Shown: positions 8,053-18,156, counted from the stretch's first letter. The stretch is 33,220 nt of DNA from Actinomycetes bacterium (GCA_030428165.1 JAUIBG010000005.1:1-33220); one strand, 5' to 3'. Made by a program: numbers and translations. Notes: generated by a model not told the origin, from the sequence alone.

Positions 8053-8062
8053 ATTCAGAACA
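8045..8062. promoter_or_regulatory. Operator copy 1, TGTTC-N8-GAACA
   Basis: TGTTCCATATTCAGAACA has 5-bp inverted arms and overlaps the benE start codon (8050-8052) and part of its -10 element (8060-8065). It shares 14 of 18 bases with copy 2, and the starts are 28 bp apart. It is likely bound by the adjacent XRE-cupin protein. Confidence 0.7.
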
Positions 8063-8072
8063 CTAGCGCGCC

Positions 8073-8090
8073 TGTTCGGTTTTCAGAACA
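8073..8090. promoter_or_regulatory. Operator copy 2, TGTTC-N8-GAACA
   Basis: TGTTCGGTTTTCAGAACA overlaps the predicted -35 of the regulator gene (TTCGGT, 8075-8080; -10 TATCCT, 8098-8103) and the predicted -35 of benE on the other strand (8083-8088). Occupancy of this copy could therefore repress both genes, including the regulator itself. Confidence 0.7.
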
Positions 8091-8109
8091 TCGCGACTAT
8101 CCTGGGCGC

Positions 8110-8634
8110 ATGGAGGCAGAGCTCAGCGTGATCGTCGGCGAGCGGCTGCGCGAGGCGCGCACCGCACGAGGGCTGTCCCTCGGAGCGCTCGCGGGGCAGG
8201 CCGCCCTGGGCAAGGGCACGCTGTCCGAGATCGAGAACGGCCTGCGCAACCCCAACCTGTCGACGCTCTACGCGCTGGCGAACGCGCTCGACCTCCCGCT
8301 CGCGTCCCTGCTCGGCGGCACCACCGGCGCCGAGGTGTCGTCGCCTGGCATCCGCACGAGGCTGCTCGACTCGACTCAGGACCCCGGCGGATCGGTCGAG
8401 GTCTACGAGCTCCTGCTCGAGCCCGGCTCGACTCACGAGTCCGCCCCGCACGGCCGGGGCACCGCCGAGCACCTGTACGTGACCGCAGGCACCGTGCGCG
8501 CCGGCATCGCCGGCGACGAGGACATCGCCTCCTCGGGAGGCTCGCTCACGTGGGTCTCGGATGCGCCCCACACCTACGCGGCAGCGGGCGACGAGCCGGC
8601 CAGGGCCGTGCTCGTCATCACGCGCTCACCCTAG
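8110..8634 (+). CDS. XRE-family regulator with C-terminal cupin (SutR/YdcN-like)
   Basis: A 174-residue regulator. Residues 8-62 are an XRE helix-turn-helix (VGERLREARTARGLSLGALA, then GKGTLSEIENGLRNPNLSTL), and residues 90-172 form a small cupin barrel ending DAPHTYAAAGDEPARAVLV, probably the ligand sensor. The frame is open upstream to 8020, but the ATG at 8110 is 6 nt after TATCCT and there is no Shine-Dalgarno, so the gene is probably leaderless and starts here. The divergent BenE-type transporter is the evident target. E. coli SutR, a close architectural relative next to ydcO, affects sulfur-use genes. The effector here is unknown. Confidence 0.88.
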   Translation: MEAELSVIVGERLREARTARGLSLGALAGQAALGKGTLSEIENGLRNPNLSTLYALANALDLPLASLLGGTTGAEVSSPGIRTRLLDSTQDPGGSVEVYELLLEPGSTHESAPHGRGTAEHLYVTAGTVRAGIAGDEDIASSGGSLTWVSDAPHTYAAAGDEPARAVLVITRSP

Positions 8635-8697
8635 GGCCCGCGGGCGCACCCGCCCGAGCGCCCCGTCGGCAAGTGGAATGCTCACCGACCGACGAGG

Positions 8698-8712
8698 CAA
8701 CCCGGGGGGTTG
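8698..8712. terminator. Short hairpin between convergent genes
   Basis: CAACCC-GGG-GGGTTG is a 6-bp stem with a 3-nt loop in the 80-bp gap between the regulator stop and the surface-protein stop. There is no T-run on either strand, so it is at best a weak or Rho-assisted terminator. Confidence 0.35.
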
Positions 8713-8714
8713 CG

Positions 8715-11700
8715 CTACCCCTCGCGCCTGCGCCGCAGCACTGCGAGTGCCGCACCGAAGGCCATGAGCACCGCACCGAGTGCGGCGATCGGGGCAACGC
8801 CGTTGGCTCCGGTGGCGGCCAGCACCCGAGGCGTGACGTGCTCCGTGCTGCACACCTCGCACTCGCCGCCGGGTGTGCCAGGCGTCGCGACATTGCGCAG
8901 CGTGACCGGTGTCTCAGCATCGCTGACGAGCACCGAGTAGCTCACCTCCACAGACTCACCCGGCGCCACATCGGGCACCGCCCAGGTGAGCGTGTCATCT
9001 ACGAGCGTCAGTCCATCGCCTAGAGACTCGATCGTGGCGTTGTCGAGCACATCGGACAGATCGTCGGTGACCGTGGCGCCCTGCAGCAGCACCTCCGCGG
9101 TGTTGTCGACCTCGAGGGTGTAGGTGATCGTCGACCCGGGGACCACCACCGTGCCGCTCTCCGGGTCGGACGACTTGTTCAGCGTCCAGGCCGGCGTCAT
9201 GTGGGTCGTGGTGCACTCACCCTCCTCGCACACGCCGCCCGGGGGCTCCTCGTCCTCAGTCACCGTGACGACATTGGTGAGCTGCACACCCCTGGCATCG
9301 TCGTCGACGATCACCGTGTACGACAGCACCAGCTCTCCGGACTCCGCATCGAAGTCGGCACTGGCGACCACATCGTCCAGGGAGCCGACCGTCCACACGA
9401 GGTTGGTGCCGTCGAGCACCGTCGTCGTCCCGTCAGGCGCGGCCACGCTCTGGAGCTCGGCGTACGCCAGCACACCGCTCAGGTCGTCGGTGATGACGAT
9501 CTCCCCGCTCGCGCCGAGAGCCGCGACACTGAGCGTGACCGAGTACGTGATGGGCGAACCCGGCAGCACGGTAGACCCGGATTCCGGGTCAGCCGACTTC
9601 TCGACGGAGAAGTCGCCAGCGGCACGCGCCAGCACGTTGGTCAGCGAGACCCGGGGAAGGATCTGCTGCTGCTGAGCGATGATCGCCACCGAGTTCTCCT
9701 GAATCGGCGTGCCCCAGAAGTAGGAGGGATCGGCCTCGATCGGGTTCGTGACCATGATCTCCGTGATCTCGCACGAGGATCCTGCGTAGAGGTCGTACAG
9801 CTCGATGGCCGTGCCGACCTCGATCGGACCCCACGACCCGGTCTGCGGCTCCTCGCCCTCGACCTCGCATCGATAGGTGCCCTCGACCATGATCCCGGAC
9901 AGATCCGGCAGGTTCGCCACGTTGGTGCCGGGCACCACGTACTTGTCGATCGCGAACCCGCCGAACGCACGGTTGATCGTGTTGTCGACCGAGGCGAGGT
10001 GCCCCTCGGAGGAGACGACGACCTCGTCGGTCGCATCGCCATCGATCTCGACGACGCCGTACGCGCCCCAGATGTACGACTCGTTGGCGAGGCCGTTCGC
10101 GAAGCCGTCGGGACCGTCGGGAGCACCCTCGGAGACCGTGCAGGTCCAGCCGACAGGCACATCGGCGATGAGGATGACCGCGGAGGCGCCAGCGACCACG
10201 TCCACCGTGTTGACCCACGGGATCGGCGCGTCTCCCAGTTGACAGGACGCCGTGACCGGGAAGACGGTGCCGTCGACGAGTCCGTCGGCGACGCCGGAGA
10301 GGGTCTTCTCGACCATGATGTCGGCGGTGTCACGCTCGAGCGTGTTCACCACGCGCATCGTTGCCACGGCGCTCGCCGCGGTGGCGTTGTGCAGCCCGGG
10401 CGCCGCCCACTCGAACGACGTGTCGGCGCTGGGTGCCGGGATCGTCGGCTCTGTCGGCGTGCACACCGATCCGATGAGCACCTCGACCGACGATGCCGCG
10501 CTGCCGCCTGACGGTGTCAGCATCGCGAGCGTCCCGCCGTCGTTGTGGCTGGCGTCGACGCCCGACCACGTGCCGGAGACGGTCGCGTTCGGCACGTCGC
10601 CTGGACCGGTGTAGACGCACTGCCAGCCGCCCGAGTAGGTGAGGCCGCTCGAGACGACGCCGGCGTAGTCACCCACCTGCACGTCCTTGCTCAACTGAAC
10701 CGTGCCGTAGACGCGGACGATGTCATTGGTCACCGTCAGCCGCGCCGGCGTCTGCTCGGACGTCACACCGACGGGATCTGAGTAGGACACGGTGCCCCAT
10801 CCGAACGATCCGTCGGCAAGGCCTCCGGTGATCTCCCCCTCGGTCACGGCGCAGTCAGTCGTGCCGAGCGGAATGCCGGTGAACGACACTGACCCGCCGG
10901 CAGCGACATTCTTGGTGCCGTAGTTGACGCTGTCGCAGACCAGCGTCACCGGGAAAATCGCATCGGATCCGCCGGTGAAGCCCACGGTCTCGCCGGTCAG
11001 CGACTTGGACACCGTCACCGAGCCGTAGCGCTCGGAGTAGGAGTTGGTCGCGGACACGGTGACGGCCGCAGCGGACTCGTCGACGTCCTCGGTGTCAGGG
11101 TTGTCGACGGGCGTGGTGAAGGTGTAGCCATCCTCACCGGTCGTGCCGCCTGCGACTCCGTCGTACGTCACGCCATCCCAGCGCCACGGGTCGTTCGGCA
11201 CCGGCAGGTTCGCGTCGAGCTCCCACACGGTGCATGTCGAGCCCGCAGGGATGTCGTCCGGGATGGCAACCGTGTCGCCGACGCCGACCATCACGGGCGT
11301 GCCGCCCACGTTGGTGTAGACGTCGCCGGTGTCCGCGGACTCGCAACGGTAGGCGAAGGCGAACTCGGCGTCACCGGCGACGGCGGCCGCGTCGGACACC
11401 GACTTCGAGATGTTGACCGCGCCCGTCGCCCTGGACAGCGTGTTGGTGACGGTGGCGCTTCCTCCGTTCGCCGCGATCACGACGCCGCTCTGGTCGCCGC
11501 CCACCGTCGTCCAGCTGTACGACGGATCCAGGGGCGACGTCACGGTGTTCTCGGTGACGGTGCAGTCGGAGCCGATGAGGAAGTCGACATCCGGCGACAG
11601 CGTCGCCGTGCCGCCCGCGGAGCCGACGGACCAGGTGCCCGAGACGGGCGTGTCACTGCCGTACTGGCAGGAGTAGGTGCCGGAGAACGTCGCCGGCGTC

Positions 11701-14700
11701 GGTCCGGCGACGCCGGCGACCACCTTGGTGATCGTCAGCGACGCGTAGACCCGGTCGATGTCGTTGGTCACCGTGACCGCGAGCGGCGTCGCCTGGGCCG
11801 TGACCTCCACCGTCGACGACGGCGAGACGGAGTAGCCGTCCCACGCGAAGCTCTCGTCGATGAGGTAGCCGGACGGGGTGACCTCGCTGATGGTGCAGTC
11901 GGCGCCGTCCGGCAGTAGCGGCGTCACGGCCGCCACCGGCGACCCGCCGTTCCAGTCAATCGCGAAGGTGTGGTCGTAGTTGGTCCCCGAGCCGAGCGCA
12001 GGGGCGTCGCACTGCACCCGGATGTCGAACTCGGCGTCGGAGGCGACGGCCGAGGCGAACTCGTCGATCGCCTTGGTCACGGAGATCTTGCCGTAGGTGC
12101 GGATCAACTCGTTCGTCACGGTCACGGTGACCTCGTCACCGGACTGCACCACGAAGGTCGTGTCGCCGGTGCCAGCACCGCTTGGCGAGAACGAGTAGTC
12201 CACGGCGGCCCACTCGAATCCGGGCACGGCACCAGGCGTAACCTCGGTCACCGAGCACGTGACGCCGACCGGCACCCATACGGTGTCGTCCGTGCCGTCG
12301 GCGATCGAGAACCGGTAGTTGCTGTTGCCGCAGTAGATGTTGCCGGTGAAGGTCGGCGATTCGCCGAGCTCGTTGACGTCCCAGCCGAGGAGTTCCTTCT
12401 CGACCGTGATCTCCTCGGAGACGTACCGGTAGGTGTTCGTCAGATCGGCGCGCGCCTCCTGACCCGCGACGATCGGCACGTCGTTGACGGGCGGTGCAGC
12501 GCCGGTCCAGACGTACGACGCAGTCGTGAAGTCTCCCGGCTCGGTGACGGGGGAGTCCTCGGTCACGTCGCACTCGGCCGTTGCCGGGATGCCGGTGATG
12601 ACGAGGTCGGTACCGATGGAGACCGCGCCAGAGCCCGACGCGACCACATCGCCGTCGATCGAACACGTGTAGTTCGCCGTGAACTCGCGGTCGTTTCCGC
12701 CGATCCACGCGCCGGAGTGGTTGGTGGGCGGCTCCACAGTCTTGGTGATGCGAAGCGAGCCGAACTGCTGGGCGTTCGCGTTGGTGAACGTGACGAGGTT
12801 GGGGCTCTTCGGGTCGATCACCACGGTGCCGTCTGCCGGCACCGACGAGGGCGGCGACCATGTCCATGACGTGTCGACGAGCCCGGTCGACGTACCGACG
12901 TGCGCAGTGGACTCCGTCACGACGCAGCTCGCGCCCGCCGGAATGTTGGGCACGGTCACGACTGCGCCAGGGGCGCCGTTGCTGGCGGCAGGGTGGATGA
13001 CCACGCCGGTGTCGGAGATCGGATCACGACCCGGCACCGTGCAGGTGTAGTCGACGAGGAAAGACGCGGCCGTGCCGCCCTCGTATCCGTCACCGGTGAC
13101 CACCTTGGCGATGCGGAGGGTCCCAGTCTCGAACGTGTTGGTGATCTCGCAGGCCACGTCCTGACCGGCATCGACCTGGACCTCGCCGCCCACGACCTCG
13201 ACGTTGCCGCCGGTGTCGTCATCGGTGCACACCCAGATCCCGTCCACGTATCCGGACGTGGACGTCGGGTTGGTGGAGGCCTCGCCCAGGGCATAGGTGC
13301 CGGAGGCGACGGTGCCGCTCGCCCCGCCCGCTCCGGATAGGAACGTCGCGCCAGTGACGCTCTCATCGGTGCCGGTCTGGCGCGTGGCGGACAGCGTCCA
13401 GTCCGTCGCCGCCGCCGGCGTGTACTGGACTGGCATGTCGTCGGAGTCGACGTTCTTCACGAGCGTGAGACCCGAGGTCGGCGTGAAGGTGTTCGTGAAG
13501 GTACAGGTGATCCCGTCGAGGTCCGGGTCAGCCTCGCCGGGGACGCCGTCGAGCGTGATCGTGCCGGTGTCGTAGTCGTAGGCGGCACCCGACAGGACGT
13601 TGTCTCCCTCGTCGACGCACTGCATCGAGGTGAGCTCCCAGCCCGCAGGGAGCGCATCGGGATCGACCTCGGTGATGGTGACCTCGTCCGTGGTGACGTA
13701 TCCGATCGGGCCCTCGGTGTCAGGGGTGGACTCGCTGGGCAGCAGCGAGAAGGTCTCGGGGTCGTTCGAGCCGTCGACCCAGCCGGGGTTGTTCAGCTCG
13801 CTGTCCGTCTCGAAGTCGAAGCTGGGGATCGTGGCGCCCTGCAGACCGTACGGAAGGTCGACCTGCTTCTCGATGGTGACGTCGCGCACCTGCTGCAGCG
13901 AGGCATACAGGCAGCCGTACGTGATCTCGCGCTCCCAGGTGTAGAAGAAATCGTTCATCCCGAAGGTGCTGTCGACGGTGCCCGAGCAGGTGTTGCCGCT
14001 CTGGGGCCGGATGAAGCCGACGAGAACGACCGTGTACTCGATGCCAGCCTGGGTGAACGAGGTCTCCACCGTGTTGTTGAGCCACTCGAGCGTGTCGCGC
14101 GACGCCTCGTTGTTGCCGTCACCGACGTTCGGCGTCTCATTCATCTCATAGTCGAAGACCATCGTCGAGCCGTTGATGTCGAGCTCGAGCTCGCCGCGGT
14201 AGTAGTTGGAAGGCGACTGGATCGGGTTGTTGTTGTGGATGAAGCGGCCGAGGTTGAAGTAGCTGCCGACCGGCACGGCGGAGAGACCAGTCGTCGCGAC
14301 CGGCTCGAAGCCGATCGCGCTCTGCTCGTCCAGATCCAGGGAGGACGGGTCCGGGCCGGACTGGTTGATGTCAGGACACGAGCCGCCGTCGCTGCCGTGT
14401 GCAGCCCAGGCGGTCGTGCCATTCCCGACCCATGCCGTCGCCCCTCCGGGCATGTCCGACGTGGCGAGGTGATTTCCGGTGAGGGTGCCGGTGGGAGTCT
14501 CGACGAACCTGATGCATGCCTCGTCCGTCTCGATCGCGCCACCAGGGAACGCCCCGGTGTACGGCACGTGGTCGTCGAGTCTCGCCTCGAGAGTCGAGAT
14601 GCCAGGATCTGCGGCGCGCGCCGCAGGTGCCGGCGACACCACGGCAACGAAGACCGTGGCCGCCAGTAACGCGAGTACGAGGATCCAACTGATAGGCGGC

Positions 14701-14750
14701 GCCTTCACGACGGCGCGGCCGAATACAGACGTGGAAAAGAATGCAGACAT
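8715..14750 (-). CDS. Large cell-wall-anchored surface protein with tandem DUF5979-like repeats and LAATG sorting signal
   Basis: A 2011-residue secreted protein. Residues 1-46 are a signal peptide (hydrophobic 20-38, cleavage near ARA-A). Residues 48-290 resemble the choice-of-anchor-K type domain (LGRFIHNNNPI). Two prealbumin-like modules start near 290 and 428. Ten related modules of about 105-130 residues follow (starts near 543, 664, 781, 888, 1004, 1111, 1244, 1351, 1478, 1598), each opening with an I-x-K-x-V strand, holding a conserved Cys pair and ending in TNT or TNx. Two DUF11/DUF7507-like modules (DPESG, near 1713 and 1854) precede LAATG (1977-1981), a hydrophobic helix and an RRRR tail. 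LAxTG is the class E sortase signal. The ATG at 14750 has GGGGGA 9 nt upstream. The likely role is a long stalk or adhesin; the ligand is unknown. Confidence 0.88.
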   Translation of the reverse strand: MSAFFSTSVFGRAVVKAPPISWILVLALLAATVFVAVVSPAPAARAADPGISTLEARLDDHVPYTGAFPGGAIETDEACIRFVETPTGTLTGNHLATSDMPGGATAWVGNGTTAWAAHGSDGGSCPDINQSGPDPSSLDLDEQSAIGFEPVATTGLSAVPVGSYFNLGRFIHNNNPIQSPSNYYRGELELDINGSTMVFDYEMNETPNVGDGNNEASRDTLEWLNNTVETSFTQAGIEYTVVLVGFIRPQSGNTCSGTVDSTFGMNDFFYTWEREITYGCLYASLQQVRDVTIEKQVDLPYGLQGATIPSFDFETDSELNNPGWVDGSNDPETFSLLPSESTPDTEGPIGYVTTDEVTITEVDPDALPAGWELTSMQCVDEGDNVLSGAAYDYDTGTITLDGVPGEADPDLDGITCTFTNTFTPTSGLTLVKNVDSDDMPVQYTPAAATDWTLSATRQTGTDESVTGATFLSGAGGASGTVASGTYALGEASTNPTSTSGYVDGIWVCTDDDTGGNVEVVGGEVQVDAGQDVACEITNTFETGTLRIAKVVTGDGYEGGTAASFLVDYTCTVPGRDPISDTGVVIHPAASNGAPGAVVTVPNIPAGASCVVTESTAHVGTSTGLVDTSWTWSPPSSVPADGTVVIDPKSPNLVTFTNANAQQFGSLRITKTVEPPTNHSGAWIGGNDREFTANYTCSIDGDVVASGSGAVSIGTDLVITGIPATAECDVTEDSPVTEPGDFTTASYVWTGAAPPVNDVPIVAGQEARADLTNTYRYVSEEITVEKELLGWDVNELGESPTFTGNIYCGNSNYRFSIADGTDDTVWVPVGVTCSVTEVTPGAVPGFEWAAVDYSFSPSGAGTGDTTFVVQSGDEVTVTVTNELIRTYGKISVTKAIDEFASAVASDAEFDIRVQCDAPALGSGTNYDHTFAIDWNGGSPVAAVTPLLPDGADCTISEVTPSGYLIDESFAWDGYSVSPSSTVEVTAQATPLAVTVTNDIDRVYASLTITKVVAGVAGPTPATFSGTYSCQYGSDTPVSGTWSVGSAGGTATLSPDVDFLIGSDCTVTENTVTSPLDPSYSWTTVGGDQSGVVIAANGGSATVTNTLSRATGAVNISKSVSDAAAVAGDAEFAFAYRCESADTGDVYTNVGGTPVMVGVGDTVAIPDDIPAGSTCTVWELDANLPVPNDPWRWDGVTYDGVAGGTTGEDGYTFTTPVDNPDTEDVDESAAAVTVSATNSYSERYGSVTVSKSLTGETVGFTGGSDAIFPVTLVCDSVNYGTKNVAAGGSVSFTGIPLGTTDCAVTEGEITGGLADGSFGWGTVSYSDPVGVTSEQTPARLTVTNDIVRVYGTVQLSKDVQVGDYAGVVSSGLTYSGGWQCVYTGPGDVPNATVSGTWSGVDASHNDGGTLAMLTPSGGSAASSVEVLIGSVCTPTEPTIPAPSADTSFEWAAPGLHNATAASAVATMRVVNTLERDTADIMVEKTLSGVADGLVDGTVFPVTASCQLGDAPIPWVNTVDVVAGASAVILIADVPVGWTCTVSEGAPDGPDGFANGLANESYIWGAYGVVEIDGDATDEVVVSSEGHLASVDNTINRAFGGFAIDKYVVPGTNVANLPDLSGIMVEGTYRCEVEGEEPQTGSWGPIEVGTAIELYDLYAGSSCEITEIMVTNPIEADPSYFWGTPIQENSVAIIAQQQQILPRVSLTNVLARAAGDFSVEKSADPESGSTVLPGSPITYSVTLSVAALGASGEIVITDDLSGVLAYAELQSVAAPDGTTTVLDGTNLVWTVGSLDDVVASADFDAESGELVLSYTVIVDDDARGVQLTNVVTVTEDEEPPGGVCEEGECTTTHMTPAWTLNKSSDPESGTVVVPGSTITYTLEVDNTAEVLLQGATVTDDLSDVLDNATIESLGDGLTLVDDTLTWAVPDVAPGESVEVSYSVLVSDAETPVTLRNVATPGTPGGECEVCSTEHVTPRVLAATGANGVAPIAALGAVLMAFGAALAVLRRRREG

Positions 14751-14813
14751 GACCCGTGTCCCCCAGACATCGGAAAGCGCATCTTTGCGCTGAAGCCCCC
14801 CGACTTCGTTTTC

Positions 14814-14842
14814 AGACTAGGAGGAGGAACAGGACACGTCAA
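14814..14842 (-). promoter_or_regulatory. Sigma-70-type promoter of the surface-protein gene
   Basis: On the minus strand TTGACG (14837-14842) and TAGTCT (14814-14819) are separated by exactly 17 bp. The DNA just upstream (14845-14880) is strikingly AT-rich for this genome and could act as an UP element. A leader of about 57 nt is predicted. The rest of 14751-14917 contains no gene. Confidence 0.7.
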
Positions 14843-14917
14843 TAGCGGTAGTTGAAAACTCCAAATTTGTATAGTAAAGAGACATGGTGTCGTTTCCTGG
14901 CGGCGACTTCGTCCGCT

Positions 14918-16369
14918 CTACGCCTCCTGCATCGCGGGCAGTGCCGAGACGATCGCCTCGACCTGCGTCTTCGCGTCGCCGAACAGCATCGCCGTGTTCT
15001 CGCGGAAGAACAGCGGGTTCTGCACGCCGGCGTAGCCGGTGGCCATCGACCGCTTGAAGACGATCACCTGCCTGGCGTGCCAGACCTCGAGGACCGGCAT
15101 GCCGGCGATCGGCGAGCCAGGATCCTCCTCAGCGGCGGGATTGACCGTGTCGTTCGCGCCGATCACGAGCACCACGTCCGTGTCCGCGAAGTCGTCGTTG
15201 ATCTCGTCCATCTCGAGCACGATGTCGTACGGCACCTTCGCCTCGGCGAGCAGCACGTTCATGTGACCGGGCAGGCGGCCGGCGACGGGGTGCACGCCGA
15301 AGCGGACGTCCACTCCCCTGGCGCGCAGCTGCTGCGTGAGGGAGGCCACTGGGTACTGCGCCTTCGCCACCGCCATGCCGTAGCCAGGGGTGATGATGAC
15401 GCGCTTCGCGCCCATCAGCACGTCGACGGCGCCGGAGACGTCGATCTCGCGATGCTCGCCCACCGGCGTGCCCGAGGCCGCGGGAGCCGCACCGTCATCG
15501 GACCCGAATCCGCCCAGGATCACCGAGATGAACGAGCGGTTCATCGCCCGGCACATGATGTAGCTGAGGATCGCACCGGACGATCCCACGAGGGACCCGG
15601 TGATGATGAGCAGGCCGTTGCCGAGCATGAAGCCCGCCGCTGCCGCGGCCCATCCCGAGTAGCTGTTGAGCATCGAGACGACCACGGGCATGTCGCCGCC
15701 GCCGATGGCGGCCACCATGTGCCAGCCGAGCGCGAAGCCGATCAGCGCCATGGCGATCACCAGCACGAGGCCGAGAGTCCCGCTGTCCTCACCCAGCACG
15801 ATGAGCCACACCATCAGGCCGACGAAGACGACGAAGGCGCCGAGGTTGAGCCAGTTGCGGCCGGGCAGCACCAACGGAGCCGATTTCATGCGCGCCGACA
15901 GCTTGAGGAACGCGACGACGGAGCCGGTGAAGGTGTAGGCGCCGATGAGCACGCCGAGCGCCACCTCGACGGTGTGCACGGCTCCGCCGACACCCTCGGG
16001 CTCGAGGAAGGAGTTGATGCCGACCAGCACCGCCGCCATGCCCACGAACGAGTGGAAGGCCGCGATGAGCTCGGGCATCTGGGTCATCTCGACCTTGCGG
16101 GCGATCGGGGTGCCGACCAGCACGCCGATGGCGAGGGCGCCCACGATGAGCAGTCCCGTGAGCCATACCGGCAGGCGGTGCTCGGGCTCGGCGTAGGACC
16201 AGTAGAGCGAGTAGACGATGGTGGCGAACAGGGCGAGCGCCATGCCGACCATGCCGGCGAGGTTGCCCATCCTGGCGGTGTCCTGCTTGGACAGGCCGGC
16301 GAGCGAGAGGATGAACAGGACGCCTGCGACGATGTACAGGCCCTGGACGAGCGTGGCGATCCACTCCAT
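14918..16369 (-). CDS. pntB: NAD(P) transhydrogenase beta subunit
   Basis: PntB, 483 residues, is the membrane subunit of the proton-translocating transhydrogenase and carries the NADP(H)-binding domain III. The N-terminal two thirds hold about nine membrane helices. Domain III begins near residue 315 with the [31 protein letters not shown] block, followed by [21 protein letters not shown] and [12 protein letters not shown], all diagnostic. The ATG at 16369 is chosen because [16 protein letters not shown] is the natural start; the frame stays open upstream but that part is the shadow of pntA. AGGAGG lies 10 nt upstream, in the last codons of pntA, so the two genes are coupled with a 5-nt gap. 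Confidence 0.95.
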   Translation of the reverse strand: MEWIATLVQGLYIVAGVLFILSLAGLSKQDTARMGNLAGMVGMALALFATIVYSLYWSYAEPEHRLPVWLTGLLIVGALAIGVLVGTPIARKVEMTQMPELIAAFHSFVGMAAVLVGINSFLEPEGVGGAVHTVEVALGVLIGAYTFTGSVVAFLKLSARMKSAPLVLPGRNWLNLGAFVVFVGLMVWLIVLGEDSGTLGLVLVIAMALIGFALGWHMVAAIGGGDMPVVVSMLNSYSGWAAAAAGFMLGNGLLIITGSLVGSSGAILSYIMCRAMNRSFISVILGGFGSDDGAAPAASGTPVGEHREIDVSGAVDVLMGAKRVIITPGYGMAVAKAQYPVASLTQQLRARGVDVRFGVHPVAGRLPGHMNVLLAEAKVPYDIVLEMDEINDDFADTDVVLVIGANDTVNPAAEEDPGSPIAGMPVLEVWHARQVIVFKRSMATGYAGVQNPLFFRENTAMLFGDAKTQVEAIVSALPAMQEA

Positions 16370-16374
16370 GAGCT

Positions 16375-17988
16375 TTAGGCCTCCTTCCGGAACATGCCGA
16401 GCATTCGGTAGGACACGAGGAATCCGCCGAAGATGTTGATCGAGGCGATCGCCGCGGCGATGAAGGACATCACCAGCACCGCGACGTCGGTCGAGCCCAG
16501 CTGCAGCAGCGCGCCGACGAGGATGATGCCGGAGATCGCGTTGGTCTGCGCCATCAGCGGGGTGTGGAGCGAGTGGGAGACGCCGTTGATGACGTAGAAG
16601 CCCACGACGACCGCGAGCGCGAAGATCGTGAAGTAGGACGCGAAGGACGGCGGCGAGAGCGTCACCGCCACGATGACGAGCACCGCGGCTACGGCGGCCC
16701 AGGCGAGCCTGCCCCGGACCTTGCGCTGCGACTGCAGGGCGTCGAGCCTGGCCTTCTCCTCGAGGTCGACCGCGGGCGCCGCGGGCTCGGCCTCGTGCGC
16801 GGGGGCGGCTGCCGACACCTTGACGGCGGGCGGCGGCCACATCACCGCCCCGTCGTGAGCGACCGTCATGCCGCGCACCACCTCGTCCTCGAGGTTGAGG
16901 TCGACCGCGCCGTCCTTGCCAGGCGTCAGCAGCTTCACGACGTTGACGATGTTGGTGCCGAACAGCTGGGAGGTGTGCTGCGGCATGCGGCTGGTGAGGT
17001 CGGTGTAGCCGATGATCACCACGCCGTTCTCGGTGACGATCCGCTCGCCGGGAACGGTCAGCTCGCAGTTGCCGCCGCCGGAGGCGGCGAGATCGACGAT
17101 CACGGAGCCCGGCTTCATCGCCTCGACCATGGCGGCCGTGATGGTGCGCACGGCCCGACCGCGCACAAGCGCGGTGGTGACGACGACATCGGCCTTCGCG
17201 GTCTCCTCGGCGTACATGGCCTCCGTGAGACGCTGCTGCTCGTCGGTGAGCTCCTTGGCGTAGCCGTCGGAGGAGGCCTCCTGCTGCGCCTGCTCGGCCT
17301 GCACGAAGGTCGCACCCATCGACTCGATCTGCTCCCCGGCCTCGGGACGCACGTCGAACGCACGCACCTGGGCGCCCAGGCTGGCCGCCGCGCCGATCGC
17401 CGCGAGGCCGGCGACGCCGCCGCCGATCACGAACACGTTCGCGGGGCGGGTCTTGCCGGCTGCCGTCACCTGACCGGTGAACATCCCGCCGTAGTTCTCC
17501 GCGGCCTCGATGACCGCGCGATACCCGGCGACGTTTGACATCGTGGACAGGACGTCCATCGACTGTGCGCGGGAGATGCGCGGGACGGCGTCCAGCGCCA
17601 ACCCCGTGATGCCGCGGGAGGCCAGGTCCGCGAGGTACTCAGGGCTGGAGGGCGCGCTCATCATCGAGATCAGGGTCGCGCCCGAGCGCATCAGGTCCAG
17701 CTCGTCCGGAGTGGGCGCGTTCACCGCGCACACGATGTCGGCGGACCACACCGCGGCGGCGTCGGCGACGGTTGCCCCGGCCTCCTCGTAGGCGGCGTCG
17801 GCGTAGGTCGCCTCTGCACCCGCGCCCGACTCGACGACGACCGCGTAGCCCAGCGTCACCAGCTGCGCCGCCGTGGCGGGTGTCGCGGCGACGAGCCGCT
17901 CCCCCGGCTTCGTCTCCCGCGGGACTCCGAGCGTCATCGGCTCCGGGGCCTCATCAGGGGTGGCTGCGCTGTCTTCGGGGACGGACAT
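16375..17988 (-). CDS. pntA: NAD(P) transhydrogenase alpha subunit
   Basis: PntA, 537 residues, holds the NAD(H)-binding domain I and the first membrane helices. Residues 20-55 ([25 protein letters not shown]) are the alanine-dehydrogenase/PNT N-terminal signature. The Rossmann motif [28 protein letters not shown] sits near 185-212. After a linker rich in Ala, Pro and Glu (about 400-420), four membrane helices follow. It is thus the undivided, E. coli-like alpha subunit, whereas many bacteria split it in two. The first 17 residues are a non-conserved acidic extension. The start ATG at 17988 follows GGCAGGAA. With pntB it uses proton-motive force to make NADPH from NADH. Confidence 0.95.
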   Translation of the reverse strand: MSVPEDSAATPDEAPEPMTLGVPRETKPGERLVAATPATAAQLVTLGYAVVVESGAGAEATYADAAYEEAGATVADAAAVWSADIVCAVNAPTPDELDLMRSGATLISMMSAPSSPEYLADLASRGITGLALDAVPRISRAQSMDVLSTMSNVAGYRAVIEAAENYGGMFTGQVTAAGKTRPANVFVIGGGVAGLAAIGAAASLGAQVRAFDVRPEAGEQIESMGATFVQAEQAQQEASSDGYAKELTDEQQRLTEAMYAEETAKADVVVTTALVRGRAVRTITAAMVEAMKPGSVIVDLAASGGGNCELTVPGERIVTENGVVIIGYTDLTSRMPQHTSQLFGTNIVNVVKLLTPGKDGAVDLNLEDEVVRGMTVAHDGAVMWPPPAVKVSAAAPAHEAEPAAPAVDLEEKARLDALQSQRKVRGRLAWAAVAAVLVIVAVTLSPPSFASYFTIFALAVVVGFYVINGVSHSLHTPLMAQTNAISGIILVGALLQLGSTDVAVLVMSFIAAAIASINIFGGFLVSYRMLGMFRKEA

Positions 17989-18031
17989 CGTTCCTGCCTT
18001 ACGTCAACAGATATGGGGGACGACCGTCGCC

Positions 18032-18059
18032 ATCCTATTGGCGCATCGGCCGCCCCCAA
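18032..18059 (-). promoter_or_regulatory. Candidate promoter of pntAB
   Basis: TTGGGG (18054-18059) and TAGGAT (18032-18037) on the minus strand with a 16-bp spacer predict a start near 18025 and a leader of about 37 nt. Confidence 0.5.
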
Positions 18060-18100
18060 CCCGGACGAAAGGCCGGTACGGCATCGTCCCCGGGCGCACG

Positions 18101-18132
18101 AAAGCCCCGCCGAGAGGACTCTCGACGGGGCT
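18101..18132 (-). terminator. Intrinsic terminator after the 42-residue gene
   Basis: A 14-bp stem with one mismatch (18103-18116 with 18119-18132) is followed on the minus strand by TTTCGT. It sits 25 nt after the small gene stop and separates it from pntA. Confidence 0.75.
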
Positions 18133-18156
18133 CGATATGCCCGTGACGCGGGTGCG

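Noticed and set aside
16370-16840. N-terminal extension of pntB
   Set aside because: The extension is the shadow of the pntA 3' half. The natural MEWIATLVQ start has a ribosome binding site.
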